A DNA stretch of 64,000 nucleotides from Streptosporangium brasiliense (lineage in GTDB: Bacteria; Actinomycetota; Actinomycetes; Streptosporangiales; Streptosporangiaceae). Location: NCBI RefSeq assembly GCF_030811595.1, contig NZ_JAUSRB010000002.1:2356001-2420000 (forward strand), in the 5' to 3' direction. The stretch's first letter is position 1; each line of letters begins with the position of its first letter. The notes under the pieces are model-generated. The model was not told where the DNA came from. It did no database searches and saw nothing but the letters and a program-made list of their open reading frames with translations. Positions 43,349-52,900 of this stretch are shown piece after piece. A program made the translations under genes and the position numbers.

Positions 43349-44743
43349 TCAGGCCCGGGCCGGGGTGAACGTGACCCGCCGCTCGCTGGGCGAGTAGCCG
43401 CTCAGGGTGACGGTGGGCCCGTGGGTGGGCAGTGCGGGGTCCGGGAAGTCGGCCCCGACCGGCCGCAGTCCCTCGGGCCGCCGGTCGACGTTGGCGAAGA
43501 CGGGCGGGAACGGCGCGGCCGACTCGATCTGCTCGCGATAGAAGTCGATCCATCTGGCATGGTCGAAGGTGACCGCGGCGATGACGCGGCCCTGGTGGCC
43601 GTAGGCGGCGGCGAATCTGCGTTCGGCGAGCGATCCCTGGGTGACGATGAGCTCCTCGCCCATGGGCGGCACGCCGACGGACTTGATGTTCACCCCGAAC
43701 TGGGCCGACCAGAAGGCCGGCACCCACAGGTGGGGGCGGCGGTCGGGCCCGGAGCTGATCATGTTGTGCGCCGCGACCTCGGCCTGCGCGAGCGCGTTGC
43801 CCCAGTGCTCCAGGGAGAGGAACTGGTAGCCGAAGAGCGGGTGCGGGGACCGGGCGACGTCGCCCGCGACGAAGATGTCGTCGGTGACGATGCCGTGCAC
43901 GTCGAACGCGCGGCACCCGGCGTCGCAGGCGACCCCCCGGGGTCCGGCGCCCAGCCCGGAGCCCGCGAGCCACTCGGTGTTGCGCATCGCGCCGAGCGCG
44001 ATCACCGCCACGTCGACGTCCAGCGTGGTGCCGTCGGACAGGTGGGCGCGCTTCAGCCGCCCGGCCGGATCGCCTTCGAGCGCGGTCACCATGATGCCGC
44101 AGCGCAGGTCGACGCCGTGCTCGCGCTGGAGCTCCGCCGCGACCGCGCCGATGACGCCCCCGAGCGCACCCACCAGGGGGGCCGGGCCGCGCTCGGCGAC
44201 CGTGACCTCCAGGCCCCGCTCACGGCAGGCGGAGGCGACCTCGGAGCCGGTGAACCCGGCGCCGATGACGAGCACCCGGCGGGGCCTGGCGGCCAGCCGA
44301 CGTTCCAGCCGGGCGGCGTCGTCGGCGGTGCGCAGGACGAAGACACCGTCCAGGTCGGCCTCCGTCTCCCTGGGCCACGGCCGGGCACGGGTGCCGGTCG
44401 CGATCAGCAGGCGGTCGAACCCGACCTCCTGGCCGTCGGCCAGGCGCACCCGCTTGCCGGTCAGGTCCAGCCCCGTGGCGGCGACCCCGAGCCGCCACTC
44501 GGCGTCGAGCGCGCGGCGCCGGGGGAGGGCGGTGCCGTCCGCCGGCACCTTGCCGAGCAGGACCTGCTTGGACAGCGGCGGCCGGTCGTAGGGTTCGGAC
44601 GGCTCGTCCCCGATCATGGTCAGCGCCCCGACGAAGCCCTCCTCGCGGAGCGTCTCCGCCGCGCGCAGCCCCGCCAGGGAGGCGCCGACGACGACCACGC
44701 GGCCGTGCTGCCTGAACGCCCTCGCGGATCCGTCAACGGTCAT
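43349..44743 (-). CDS. NAD(P)H-ferredoxin reductase (FAD-dependent)
   Basis: 464 aa. Two dinucleotide folds, VVVGASLAGLRAAETLREEG for FAD and VLVIGAGFTGSEVASACRER for NAD, plus IFVAGDVARS near the flavin. A C-terminal extension resembles the rubredoxin-reductase/CamA family. It overlaps the ferredoxin gene by 11 bp and precedes the P450 gene by 39 bp. It would pass electrons from NAD(P)H to the adjacent ferredoxin and on to the P450. Confidence 0.94.
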   Translation of the reverse strand: MTVDGSARAFRQHGRVVVVGASLAGLRAAETLREEGFVGALTMIGDEPSEPYDRPPLSKQVLLGKVPADGTALPRRRALDAEWRLGVAATGLDLTGKRVRLADGQEVGFDRLLIATGTRARPWPRETEADLDGVFVLRTADDAARLERRLAARPRRVLVIGAGFTGSEVASACRERGLEVTVAERGPAPLVGALGGVIGAVAAELQREHGVDLRCGIMVTALEGDPAGRLKRAHLSDGTTLDVDVAVIALGAMRNTEWLAGSGLGAGPRGVACDAGCRAFDVHGIVTDDIFVAGDVARSPHPLFGYQFLSLEHWGNALAQAEVAAHNMISSGPDRRPHLWVPAFWSAQFGVNIKSVGVPPMGEELIVTQGSLAERRFAAAYGHQGRVIAAVTFDHARWIDFYREQIESAAPFPPVFANVDRRPEGLRPVGADFPDPALPTHGPTVTLSGYSPSERRVTFTPARA

Positions 44744-44966
44744 GGGCCTGCGCCCTCTCCAGCGCGATCGGCGCGTCTGTCCGGTCGACCAGGATGGCCT
44801 GGACCGGGCATGCCGCCACGGCCCTCATGACCTGTTCGCGCCGCGCCTCGTCGGCGCCGGGGTCGTACATCAGCGCTTCCTCACCGTGCATGGTGAACAC
44901 GTCGGGGGCGAGGAAGGCGCACTGCGCGTATCCCTGGCACCGGTTGAGATCGACGACGAGCCTCAT
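44733..44966 (-). CDS. 3Fe-4S ferredoxin (P450 partner)
   Basis: 77 aa. Cysteines C10 and C16 (CQGYAQC) with C53 in AACPVQAI ligate a [3Fe-4S] cluster, since the fourth Cys of the usual CxxCxxC is replaced by Ala. This is the common form serving actinobacterial P450s. First gene of the ferredoxin-reductase-P450 operon, with a strong hairpin in its leader. Confidence 0.94.
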   Translation of the reverse strand: MRLVVDLNRCQGYAQCAFLAPDVFTMHGEEALMYDPGADEARREQVMRAVAACPVQAILVDRTDAPIALERAQAHDR

Positions 44967-45004
44967 GAGGACCCTGTCCCTTCGACGGGTTCGGTCATCA
45001 AGTT

Positions 45005-45030
45005 CTGCCCAGCGTAAAAGCGCTGGGCAG
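45005..45030. promoter_or_regulatory. Inverted repeat upstream of ferredoxin-P450 operon
   Basis: Perfect 10-bp arms CTGCCCAGCG (45005-45014) and CGCTGGGCAG (45021-45030) with loop TAAAAG lie 39 bases before the ferredoxin start. It may be a repressor operator or leader hairpin. The rest of 44967-45234 shows no gene. Confidence 0.6.
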
Positions 45031-45234
45031 GGCAGTCGTCACCGGTAATCGCCGTGTTGCGCATTTTGGCGTGACCTTTGCCGGGCTTCTCCCAAACGGC
45101 TCCCAAACGGTGAGCGATGGGCGGTTCTCACCGAGATTTCGGGTGTCTCGCACGCGCGCTGGCGGGGCCGTGCTCCCGGCCGGGGAGCGGCCCCGGCGGC
45201 CGGTCCCGGAGGCTCCGCCCGCCGGGACCGCCGT

Positions 45235-45338
45235 TCACTCCCGGACCACGCCGGGAAGTCGTCTCACTCCCGGTCCACGCCGGGAAGTCACTCCCGGATC
45301 AGGCCGGGAAGTCACTCCCGGATCAGGCCGGGAAGTCG
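45235..45338. repeat. ~24-29 bp tandem repeats at the 3' end of a secreted-protein gene
   Basis: TCACTCCCGGATCAGGCCGG-type units begin at 45235, 45264, 45288 and 45312. The last copy contains the gene's stop and final codons (DDFPA), so the gene terminus has been duplicated downstream. Each carries complementary CCCGG/CCGGG and may aid termination. Confidence 0.75.
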
Positions 45339-45841
45339 TCCGGGTCGACGCCGCTGGTGCGGGCGTTGCCGTTCCTGACGGGGTTGAGGGTCAGCGTCCA
45401 GATGGTGGAGCTGGAGGAGGTCGTGGTGAACTTCAGCCGGTCGTCGAAACGCTGGTAGACGGCGCTCTGGGTGAACCTGCCCTTCGCGGTGCTGAACTTG
45501 TATCCGCTGGTGAAGTAGATCCGGTAGGTGCCGTCCTCGACCACGTCGGTGCTCGCGTTCGACCTCGCGCGGATGTAGAGGCTGATCGCCTTGGACCTGC
45601 CCCGGACGAGGGTGACGACCGCGTCCTTGCCGGTGCCGTTCTTGATTTTCAGGGTGCCCTGCCCGCTGCTGAGGCGGTCGTAGAGGAGCGTGCCGTTGCC
45701 CGGCCGCGCGGCGGTCAGCGCCGAGGACGCCGAGGACGCCGAGGCGGTGTCCCGCGTGGACGCGGCAGCGGGGCCGGCGGCGAGACCGGCCAGGAGAACG
45801 GATGTGAGGATCGCTCCCGCGAGGGGACGTAGAGAGATCAT
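45323..45841 (-). CDS. Small secreted protein of unknown function
   Basis: 172 aa from the ATG at 45841, the start that precedes the signal peptide (SLRPLAGAILTSVLLAGLAA, then GPAAAST); a longer frame reaches 45976. The mature part is Ser/Thr-rich and beta-prone (GTLKIKNGTGKDAVVTLVRG, YFTSGYKFSTAKGRFTQSAV), with a pattern like small extracellular beta-sandwich proteins. No catalytic residues are recognised. Its last codons lie within a tandem repeat. Confidence 0.75.
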   Translation of the reverse strand: MISLRPLAGAILTSVLLAGLAAGPAAASTRDTASASSASSALTAARPGNGTLLYDRLSSGQGTLKIKNGTGKDAVVTLVRGRSKAISLYIRARSNASTDVVEDGTYRIYFTSGYKFSTAKGRFTQSAVYQRFDDRLKFTTTSSSSTIWTLTLNPVRNGNARTSGVDPDDFPA

Positions 45842-46144
45842 CGTGCCAATATGGCGAATCCCGGTTGCCCGGTCAATGTGATTCCCATTGGCGGCCTTCA
45901 TGCCCCGGGGTATCCCCGGAACGGGGGCGGCGGCGCCCCGGATGAGCGGGCCGCGGAGGATCGTGAAAATCCGCAAACAGTATGAAGTAATTGGAATTCA
46001 TATCAAAAGCTGAAAATGCATGGCGAGCAGCGGAGCGGTCCTTCAAAACTCTGCAGGTGGGGGGATTCACCGCGTGCGACACCGTGGAGCCGACGCGTGG
46101 CGCGTCATGCCGCCCGTCTCCCCCGTCCGGCCCGGCACCGGACA
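45842..46144. other. AT-richer gap upstream of the secreted-protein gene
   Basis: About 300 bases, unusually AT-rich from 45960 to 46020 (GTATGAAGTAATTGGAATTC area), which probably contains the minus-strand promoter of the secreted-protein gene. No gene seen. Confidence 0.5.
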
Positions 46145-46777
46145 TCAGGCCAGGGCCGTGGCCAGTTCGGCGGCGGCGGCGGCCACCCGGGGGCCGATGA
46201 CGGCCGGGTCCAGCGGGGTGAAGGAGATCACTCCCACCGAAGCCTCCAGCCAGGGGACGTCGGGGACGGGGGCGGCTATGCCCCGGGCGCCCTCCTGGAG
46301 CTGGCCCTCGGTGACCACGTAGTCGGTGCGGCCCTGGCGCAGGGCGAGGACGGCGAGGCCGGCGGCGCCCCGGGTGAGCGGGTGGCGGGAGCCCTCGCGG
46401 TAGGCGACGTGCATGTCCGTCCAGGAGGGCTCGACCACCGCCACCGCCAGGCCGTCGTCCCCCTCGGCCACGGTGAGGTGGGCGGTCGCGCCCACCTCCT
46501 CGGCGAGCCTGCGCAGGGTCGGCATGGCGCCCTCACGGAGCAGCGGCTGGACGGCGCGCGCCAGGACCAGGACGCCGAAGCCGAGGTGGGCGCGGCCGTC
46601 GCCGTCGCGGCGGACGAAGCCCTCGCTCTGCAAGGTGGTGAGCAGGCGGTAAACCGCCGGGCGGCTCAGACCGAGCTCGGCCGCGAGCTCGGTCGGGGTG
46701 CGCCCGCGGCGGCCGTCGGCCAGCAGGCGGAGCAGGCGCAGGCCGCGTTCCAGGGTCTGCGACGATTCGGCCGGCAT
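46145..46777 (-). CDS. IclR-family transcriptional regulator
   Basis: 210 aa from the ATG at 46777. N-terminal winged helix (TLERGLRLLRLLADGRRGRT, LAAELGLSRPAVYRLLTTLQ) and a shortened GAF-like effector domain (GATAHLTVAEGDDGLAVAVV). It diverges from the flavin oxidase gene at 46919 (142 bp apart) and is likely its regulator. Family members often control aromatic or amine catabolism. Confidence 0.92.
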   Translation of the reverse strand: MPAESSQTLERGLRLLRLLADGRRGRTPTELAAELGLSRPAVYRLLTTLQSEGFVRRDGDGRAHLGFGVLVLARAVQPLLREGAMPTLRRLAEEVGATAHLTVAEGDDGLAVAVVEPSWTDMHVAYREGSRHPLTRGAAGLAVLALRQGRTDYVVTEGQLQEGARGIAAPVPDVPWLEASVGVISFTPLDPAVIGPRVAAAAAELATALA

Positions 46778-46918
46778 CAGGGCACCTGCTGGGCTGGGAA
46801 CATGCTCCCGATTATCGGTGGTGCCCGGGACGGAGGCGGGCGGGGCCCGGCGGCCTTGCGGCGGGGACCGGGAGTGGTCCACGGTGAAGGGATCCACAGA
46901 AAAAGGGGTGGCCGGGGG

Positions 46919-48118
46919 ATGAAGTCCGTCATCGTGGTCGGAGCGGGGATCTGGGGCACGTCGCTGGCGCTGCGGCTGGCGGAGTCGGGGTGGCGGGTCA
47001 CGCTGGTCGAGCAGTACCAACCCGGGCACCTGCGGCAGGCGAGCGCCGGGGAGACGCGGCTGCTGCGGGCCTCGCACGGGAGCGACGACTGGTACGCCCG
47101 GATGGCCCGGCGGGCCCGTGAGCTCTGGCGGGGGCTCGGCGAGCGGGTCGGCGAGGAGCTGTACGCCGAGACGGGCATGCTCTGGTTCGCCCGGCGGGAG
47201 CAGGGCTGGGAGCGGATGAGCGCCGCGGTCCTGGAACGGCTCGACATCCCGCACGAGCTCTGGGACCCGGCCCGGGCGGGGACCCTCTTCCCCGACTTCC
47301 GGGGCGACGACCTGGAGTTCGTGCTCTGGGAGCCGCAGGCCGGGGTGGTCCGGGCCCGGCGGGCCACGCAGGTGACGGCCCGTCTGGCCCGCGCGGCCGG
47401 GGTCACGGTGGTCAGGGGGCGGGCCGAGCCGTACGGCGCGGAGCCGTACGACGTGGTGGTCCCGCGCGGGCCGGAGCCGTACGGCACGGCGTTCCAGGGG
47501 TGGGCGGAGCCGGACGGCGGACCCGGCGGGCCCGCGGTGCGGATCGGGGAGGAGGTGCTGCGGGCCGACCGGGTGGTGTGGGCCTGCGGGGCGTGGCTGC
47601 CCCGGCTCTTCCCCGGGACCGCGGACCTGCGCGTGACCAAGCAGGACACCGTGCACTTCGCGGTGGAGCCCGGATGGGACACCCCCGCCTGGGTCGACTA
47701 CGACGGCTCGGTCTACGGGCACGGGGACGTCGACGGGCTCGGGATGAAGGTGACCTCGGACGCCGAGGGCGGACCGTACGACCCGGAGACGGGGGAGCGG
47801 CGGATCTCGCCGTCGAGCGAGGAGGCCTCGCGCGCCTACCTCCGCCGCAGGTTCCCGGGCCTGGCCGGGGCGCCGGTGCTGTTCAGCCAGGTCTGCCAGT
47901 ACACCCTCACCCCCGACGCCGAATGGGTGCTCGCCGAGTGGCAGGACGGGGTCTGGCTGCTCGGCGGCGACTCCGGACACGGGTTCAAGCACGCCCCGGC
48001 CCTGGCCGAGTACGTCGCCGAGATCCTCGACGGCGGGCGGGAGCCCGAACCCCGCTTCGGCCTCCACCCCCGGACCGCCGCCCGGGGCCTGCGCACGAGC
48101 GGTCTGACCGACCGGTGA
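46919..48118 (+). CDS. FAD-dependent oxidoreductase, sarcosine / N-methyl-amino acid oxidase-like
   Basis: 399 aa from ATG at 46919. Rossmann motif VIVVGAGIWGTSLALRLAES with VEQYQPGHLRQASAGETRLL, the MSOX/solA-type signature near the covalent-flavin region, and the C-terminal WLLGGDSGHGFKHAPALAEY flavin loop. It probably oxidises a secondary amine or N-methyl amino acid with O2. A stretch near residues 165-195 is less conserved and repeated (EPYGAEPY, GPEPYG). It diverges from the IclR gene. Confidence 0.92.
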   Translation: MKSVIVVGAGIWGTSLALRLAESGWRVTLVEQYQPGHLRQASAGETRLLRASHGSDDWYARMARRARELWRGLGERVGEELYAETGMLWFARREQGWERMSAAVLERLDIPHELWDPARAGTLFPDFRGDDLEFVLWEPQAGVVRARRATQVTARLARAAGVTVVRGRAEPYGAEPYDVVVPRGPEPYGTAFQGWAEPDGGPGGPAVRIGEEVLRADRVVWACGAWLPRLFPGTADLRVTKQDTVHFAVEPGWDTPAWVDYDGSVYGHGDVDGLGMKVTSDAEGGPYDPETGERRISPSSEEASRAYLRRRFPGLAGAPVLFSQVCQYTLTPDAEWVLAEWQDGVWLLGGDSGHGFKHAPALAEYVAEILDGGREPEPRFGLHPRTAARGLRTSGLTDR

Positions 48119-48236
48119 TCAGTTGTCATGTCGGTAATAACCGGAGGCCCGGAATGTGCAGGTCTTTGGCAAGAACTGTCGGAGTCGCCTGACGTAACTT
48201 GCTAGGTCCCTGTATCTCGGCGAGGGGACCTTGAAC

Positions 48237-49961
48237 ATGAGCGATGCGCTGATCGCCCAGGTCGAGCGGTGGGCGAGAGAGATCCCGGACGCTCCCGCGT
48301 ACACCTTCCTGGACTACTCCGCCGGGCACGACGGGGTGAAGCACACGCTCTCCTGGGCGAAGGCGGATCTCAAGGCGCGGGCGCTGGCCGTACGGCTGCG
48401 CGAGGTGACGCTCCCCGGCGACCGGGCGGCGATCCTGGCGCCGCAAGGGCTGGAGTACGTGGTCGCGATGCTCGGGGCGATGTACGCCCGGGTGGTCGCG
48501 GTGCCGCTGTTCGCACCCGACCTGCCGGGCCACGCCGACCGGCTGGTCCGGGCCTACGCCGACGCCGACCCGGTCTGCGTGCTGACCACGACCTCCGCGC
48601 TGGACAGCGTCCACGCCTTCCTGGACGGCGGGTCCGCGCCCCGGCCCAAGCAGGTCATCACGCTGGACACGGTCTCCGACCTGCTCGCCGACGAGTGGGA
48701 GCCCGAGCCGATCGGGCTCGACGACCTGGCCTACCTGCAGTACACCTCCGGCTCGACCCGCGCCCCCGCCGGGGTGGAGATCAGCCACGCCAACTTCACC
48801 GCGAACGCCCGGCAGCTCTGGGAGGCGTTCCGGGCCACCCCCCGGGTGTCGACGGCGGCCCTGTGGCTGCCGCTCTTCCACGACATGGGGCTGATCGCCA
48901 CAGTCGCCGCGCCGATGGTGGGCGGCAACCAGGCGGTGTTCATGGACCCGGTGGCGTTCGTCATGCATCCGGTGCGGTGGCTGCGGATGCTCAGCGAGTA
49001 CGACGACGTGTTCACCGGCGGCCCGAACTTCGCCTACGAGTACACGGCCGGCCGCGTCACCGACGAGGAGAAGGCGACGCTCGACCTGTCCGGGGTCTCG
49101 GTCATGCTCAACGGTGCCGAGCCGCTGCGGGGCAGCACGATCGACCGGTTCTCCGAGACGTTCGCCGGGTGCGGGCTGCGGCCCGAGGCGCACACCCCCG
49201 GGTACGGCCTGGCGGAGGCGACGGTCTTCGTCACGGTGATGGACCGGGACCTGCCGGCCCGGGTGACCCTGTTCGACAGGGACGAGCTGACCGCCGGGCG
49301 GGCCGTGCCGTACACGGGGCGGGGGCGGGTCAGCGACCTGGTCTCCTGCGGGGTGCCGACGGGCCAGCGGGTGGTCATCGCCTCGGAGTCCGGTACGGCC
49401 AGGCCGGACGGCGAGGTCGGCGAGATCTGGGTGCAGGGGCCGAACGTGTCGCGGGCCTACTGGCGGGACGAGGAGCGCAGCGCCGAGGTCTTCGGCAACG
49501 TGCTCGACGGCGCGGACGGCACCTGGCTGCGGACCGGTGACCTGGGCGTCATCCACGGGGGCGAGCTCTACATCACCGGGCGGATCAAGGATCTGATCAT
49601 CGTCGACGGGCGCAACCACTATCCACAGGATGTGGAGGTCACCGTGCAGGAGGCCGACCCGGCCGTCCGCCGGGACCACGTGGCGGCGTTCGCGGTGGCC
49701 GGGGAGGAGACCGAACGCCTGGTCGTGGTGGCCGAACGATCACGCAGGGCCGACGGGCGGGACCTGGCCGAGATCACGGCCAACGTCCGCGCCGCCGTCG
49801 CGAAGAATCACGACCTGCGGCTGCACGACTTCGTGCTGACCGAGGCGGGAGCCGTACCGCGCACGTCGAGCGGGAAGATCGCCCGCAGGGCGTGCGTGCG
49901 GGCCTACCTGGACGGCGCCTTCGGCGCGCGGCAGGCCGGACCCAGGGACGCCGGCGTCTGA
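48237..49961 (+). CDS. Fatty-acyl-AMP ligase (FAAL; FadD32-like)
   Basis: 574 aa. ATG at 48237 is taken with GAGGGG upstream; a TTG at 48231 is possible. Adenylating-enzyme motifs: LAYLQYTSGSTRAPAGVEIS (P-loop T170-SGST), LWLPLFHDMGLIATVAAPM, the A5-type GYGLAEATVF, and GELYITGRIKDLIIVDGRNHYPQDVE. The HDMGLI and SGSTRxPAGV forms are typical of FAALs, which make acyl-AMP and load an acyl carrier protein directly rather than CoA. The stop shares a base with the MMPL start (TGATG). It likely activates the fatty acid for the Pks13-like synthase downstream (inference). Confidence 0.95.
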   Translation: MSDALIAQVERWAREIPDAPAYTFLDYSAGHDGVKHTLSWAKADLKARALAVRLREVTLPGDRAAILAPQGLEYVVAMLGAMYARVVAVPLFAPDLPGHADRLVRAYADADPVCVLTTTSALDSVHAFLDGGSAPRPKQVITLDTVSDLLADEWEPEPIGLDDLAYLQYTSGSTRAPAGVEISHANFTANARQLWEAFRATPRVSTAALWLPLFHDMGLIATVAAPMVGGNQAVFMDPVAFVMHPVRWLRMLSEYDDVFTGGPNFAYEYTAGRVTDEEKATLDLSGVSVMLNGAEPLRGSTIDRFSETFAGCGLRPEAHTPGYGLAEATVFVTVMDRDLPARVTLFDRDELTAGRAVPYTGRGRVSDLVSCGVPTGQRVVIASESGTARPDGEVGEIWVQGPNVSRAYWRDEERSAEVFGNVLDGADGTWLRTGDLGVIHGGELYITGRIKDLIIVDGRNHYPQDVEVTVQEADPAVRRDHVAAFAVAGEETERLVVVAERSRRADGRDLAEITANVRAAVAKNHDLRLHDFVLTEAGAVPRTSSGKIARRACVRAYLDGAFGARQAGPRDAGV

Positions 49962-52900
49962 TGTTCGAGTCGTTCGGGCGGACCGTCTACCGCGGACGCT
50001 GGTCCCTGCTGGTGCTGGGAGCGGTGTTCACGGTCGTCGCCGGATACCTCGGACTGGGACTGTTCGGGCGGATGGCCGACGGCGGGTTCGAGGATCCGGG
50101 TGCCGAGTCGACCTCGGCCGCCCGATGGAGCGGGCAGTGGTTCGGCGGCAGCGCGCCCGACGTGGTGGTCCTCTACACGCACCCGACGTTCGAGGCGGGC
50201 GACGAGCAGTTCAAGCGGGACGTGCACGCCGCGCTCCGCGCGCTGCCCGCCGAGCGCGTCGCGAAGACCTCCACCTACTGGACGACCAAGGCCAAGGAAC
50301 TCGTCTCCGAGGACAGGCACTCCACCTACGCCCTGATCACCCTGCGCGGCGGGAAGCTGACGAGACAGAGCGGCTACGAGCAGATCAAGGACCGGCTCAG
50401 GGAGGCGCCGGCCGGATACACGGTCAAGGTCGGCGGCCCGATCCCGCTGCTCAAGGACCTCAACGCGCAGACCGGCGCCGACCTGCAGCAGGCCGAGGCC
50501 CTGTCGATGCCGGTCCTGCTCGTCCTGCTCGTCATGGTCTTCGGCAGTCTGGTCGCGGCCGGGCTGCCGTTGGTCGTCGGGCTGGTGGCGGTGGCCGGCG
50601 CGCTCTTCCTGCTGCGGCTGCTCACCGAGGTGACCGACGTCTCGGTCTTCTCGCTGAACGTGGTGACGATGCTCGGCCTGGGCCTGGCCATCGACTACTC
50701 GCTGTTCGTGCTGAACGCCTTCCGCGAGGAGATCCGCCGGGGATCGCCGGTGGAGACGGCCGTCGTGCGGACCATGGCGACGGCCGGCCGCACGGTCGCC
50801 TTCTCCGGACTGACCGTGGCCACCTCGCTCAGCGGGCTGCTGCTGTTCCCGCAGATGTTCCTGCGCTCGATCGGCCTGGGCGCGGCGGCGGTGGTGCTGG
50901 TCGCGATGGCGGCCGCGCTGATCGTGCTGCCCGCGCTGCTGGCCGTGCTCGGGCCCAAGGTCGACGCGGTCCGGGTCGTGCCCGACTTCGGCAGGCACAA
51001 GGGTGGCAGCGGGACCTGGCACGCGGTCGCCTCCAGCGTGATGCGCCGGCCCGTGGCCTATCTCGTGGGGGTCGGCGTGGTGCTGATCGCGCTGGCCGCG
51101 CCGTTCCTGCACGCGCGGTTCGGCAGTGTGGACCACCGGGTGCTGCCCGAGCGGTTCGAGAGCCGCCAGGTCGCCGAGGAGATCAACGCGAGGTTCGCCC
51201 GGAACGCGATGTCGCCGATCGAGGTCATCGTGCTCGTCGAACGCGACCTCGTCGGGCCGATGACCGTGGCGGCGCCCGGCGCGCTCACCTCGGACGTGGG
51301 GACGCGGCGCGGCCCCCTCGGGGTCGGCAACTCGGGGATCACCCCTGTCACCGAGGTCGGCCCGCTGGACGTCAGGCCCTTCGTGGAGAGGCTGGAGGCG
51401 CTCGACCACGTCACCGGCGTGGACGTCACCGGGATCTCGCAGAACAACGGCGCGATACGGCTGGCGGTCCGCTACGACAGGGACCCGATGTCGGAGGAGG
51501 CCCGCGCGCTGGTCGAGCGGATCCGTGACCTCCCCCTGGAGCGGAACTTCCAGGACGTGGTCGTCGGCGGCCCCACCGCCGCCCAGCTCGACCTGCAGGC
51601 CAGCCTGGAGTCCACCCTGCCCTGGACCGCGCTGGTGGTCTGCCTGATGACCGGCGTGCTGCTGTTCGCCGCGTTCGGCTCGGTCCTGCTGCCGATCAAG
51701 GCGATCCTGATGAACGTCCTGTCCCTGGGCGCGTCCTTCGGCGTGATCGTCTGGGCCTTCCAGGACGGCAACCTGGCCGGACTGCTCGGCTTCACCCCGA
51801 CCGGCAGCATCGAGGCGACCATCACCGTGCTGATCCTGGCGGTGGTGTTCGGGCTGTCGATGGACTACGAGCTGTTCCTGCTCAGCCGGGTCCGCGCCGA
51901 GTGGCTGAGGACCGGGGACAACACCGCCGCCGTGGCGGTCGGCCTGGAGCGGACCGGCGGGGTCATCACCAGCGCCGCACTGCTGCTGCTCGTGGTCATC
52001 GCGGCGTTCTCCACCGCCGGGATCACCATCGTGAAGATGCTCGGCGTCGGCATGTTCGTGGCCATCGTGGTGGACGCCACGCTGGTCCGGGCGCTGCTGG
52101 TGCCCGCGACGATGCGTCTGATGGGCAACGCCAACTGGTGGCTGCCGGACTTCCTGCGGGGCATCCACCGGCGCATCGAGATCCGCGAGCACGACGTCCG
52201 CGACCACCGCCCCGCCGAGATCGCCCCCACCTACGTCACCGTGGAGCGCGAGGACGGCCCCGGCGGCCGCTACGTCACCCCGGCGCACCGCCTGGACACC
52301 TCCCCGCCGGTCCCGCAGATCACCGCTCCGCCCCGCCCCGCGACCCCGCCTCGCCCCGCGCCCTCACCTCCCTCGCGTCCGGCCCCTCCTCGGGTGACTC
52401 CGGCTCCGCCGCCCCCTCCCCGCCCCTCGCGTCCGGAGCCCCGGGCCGAGCCGTCGCGGGCCTCGGACACCCGGCACCGGCAGCACCGGTCGAACCCCTA
52501 CCCCCTTCCGGGACTCGACCCCGGCTCGCCTCCTCCCACCCCGGCGGAGCCCTCCGGCCCGCCGGAGCGCGAGCCGGCCCGGGCACGCAAGGTCAAGAAG
52601 GTCATCAAGCCCAACCTGGACGGCCCGGGCTGGCACTGGGCCGAGGAGCACGAGGATCCGTCCCCGCCGCAGCCCCTGCTCACCGTCCAGGACGCCGTGG
52701 GGCCCGCCCGCCACTCCCCGGTGCACTCCCCGATCCCCGGCCGCCCCGTCCCCAGGCCGGCCCCGCCCGTGCCGCCCCGCCCGGAGCTCCCCCCGCCCCC
52801 GGTCATCCGGGTACGGCCGGAGCCCGATCCGCACCCCCGTCCCGCCCCGGGGCCTCCCGCCTCCGGCCCGCGTCCCGATCCGCACCGGCGTCCCGAGCCG

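Noticed and set aside
42000..44700. Long open frames antisense to the P450 and reductase
   Set aside because: Typical GC-rich antisense artefacts; the P450, reductase and ferredoxin carry complete motifs.
46145..48067. Extended frame fusing IclR with antisense of the flavin oxidase
   Set aside because: The IclR winged helix begins directly after the ATG at 46777; the extension is antisense to a real gene.
49892..49960. Upstream in-frame extension of the MMPL gene
   Set aside because: The ATG at 49961 is coupled to the FAAL stop and starts a typical MMPL N-terminus; the extension is FAAL DNA in another frame.
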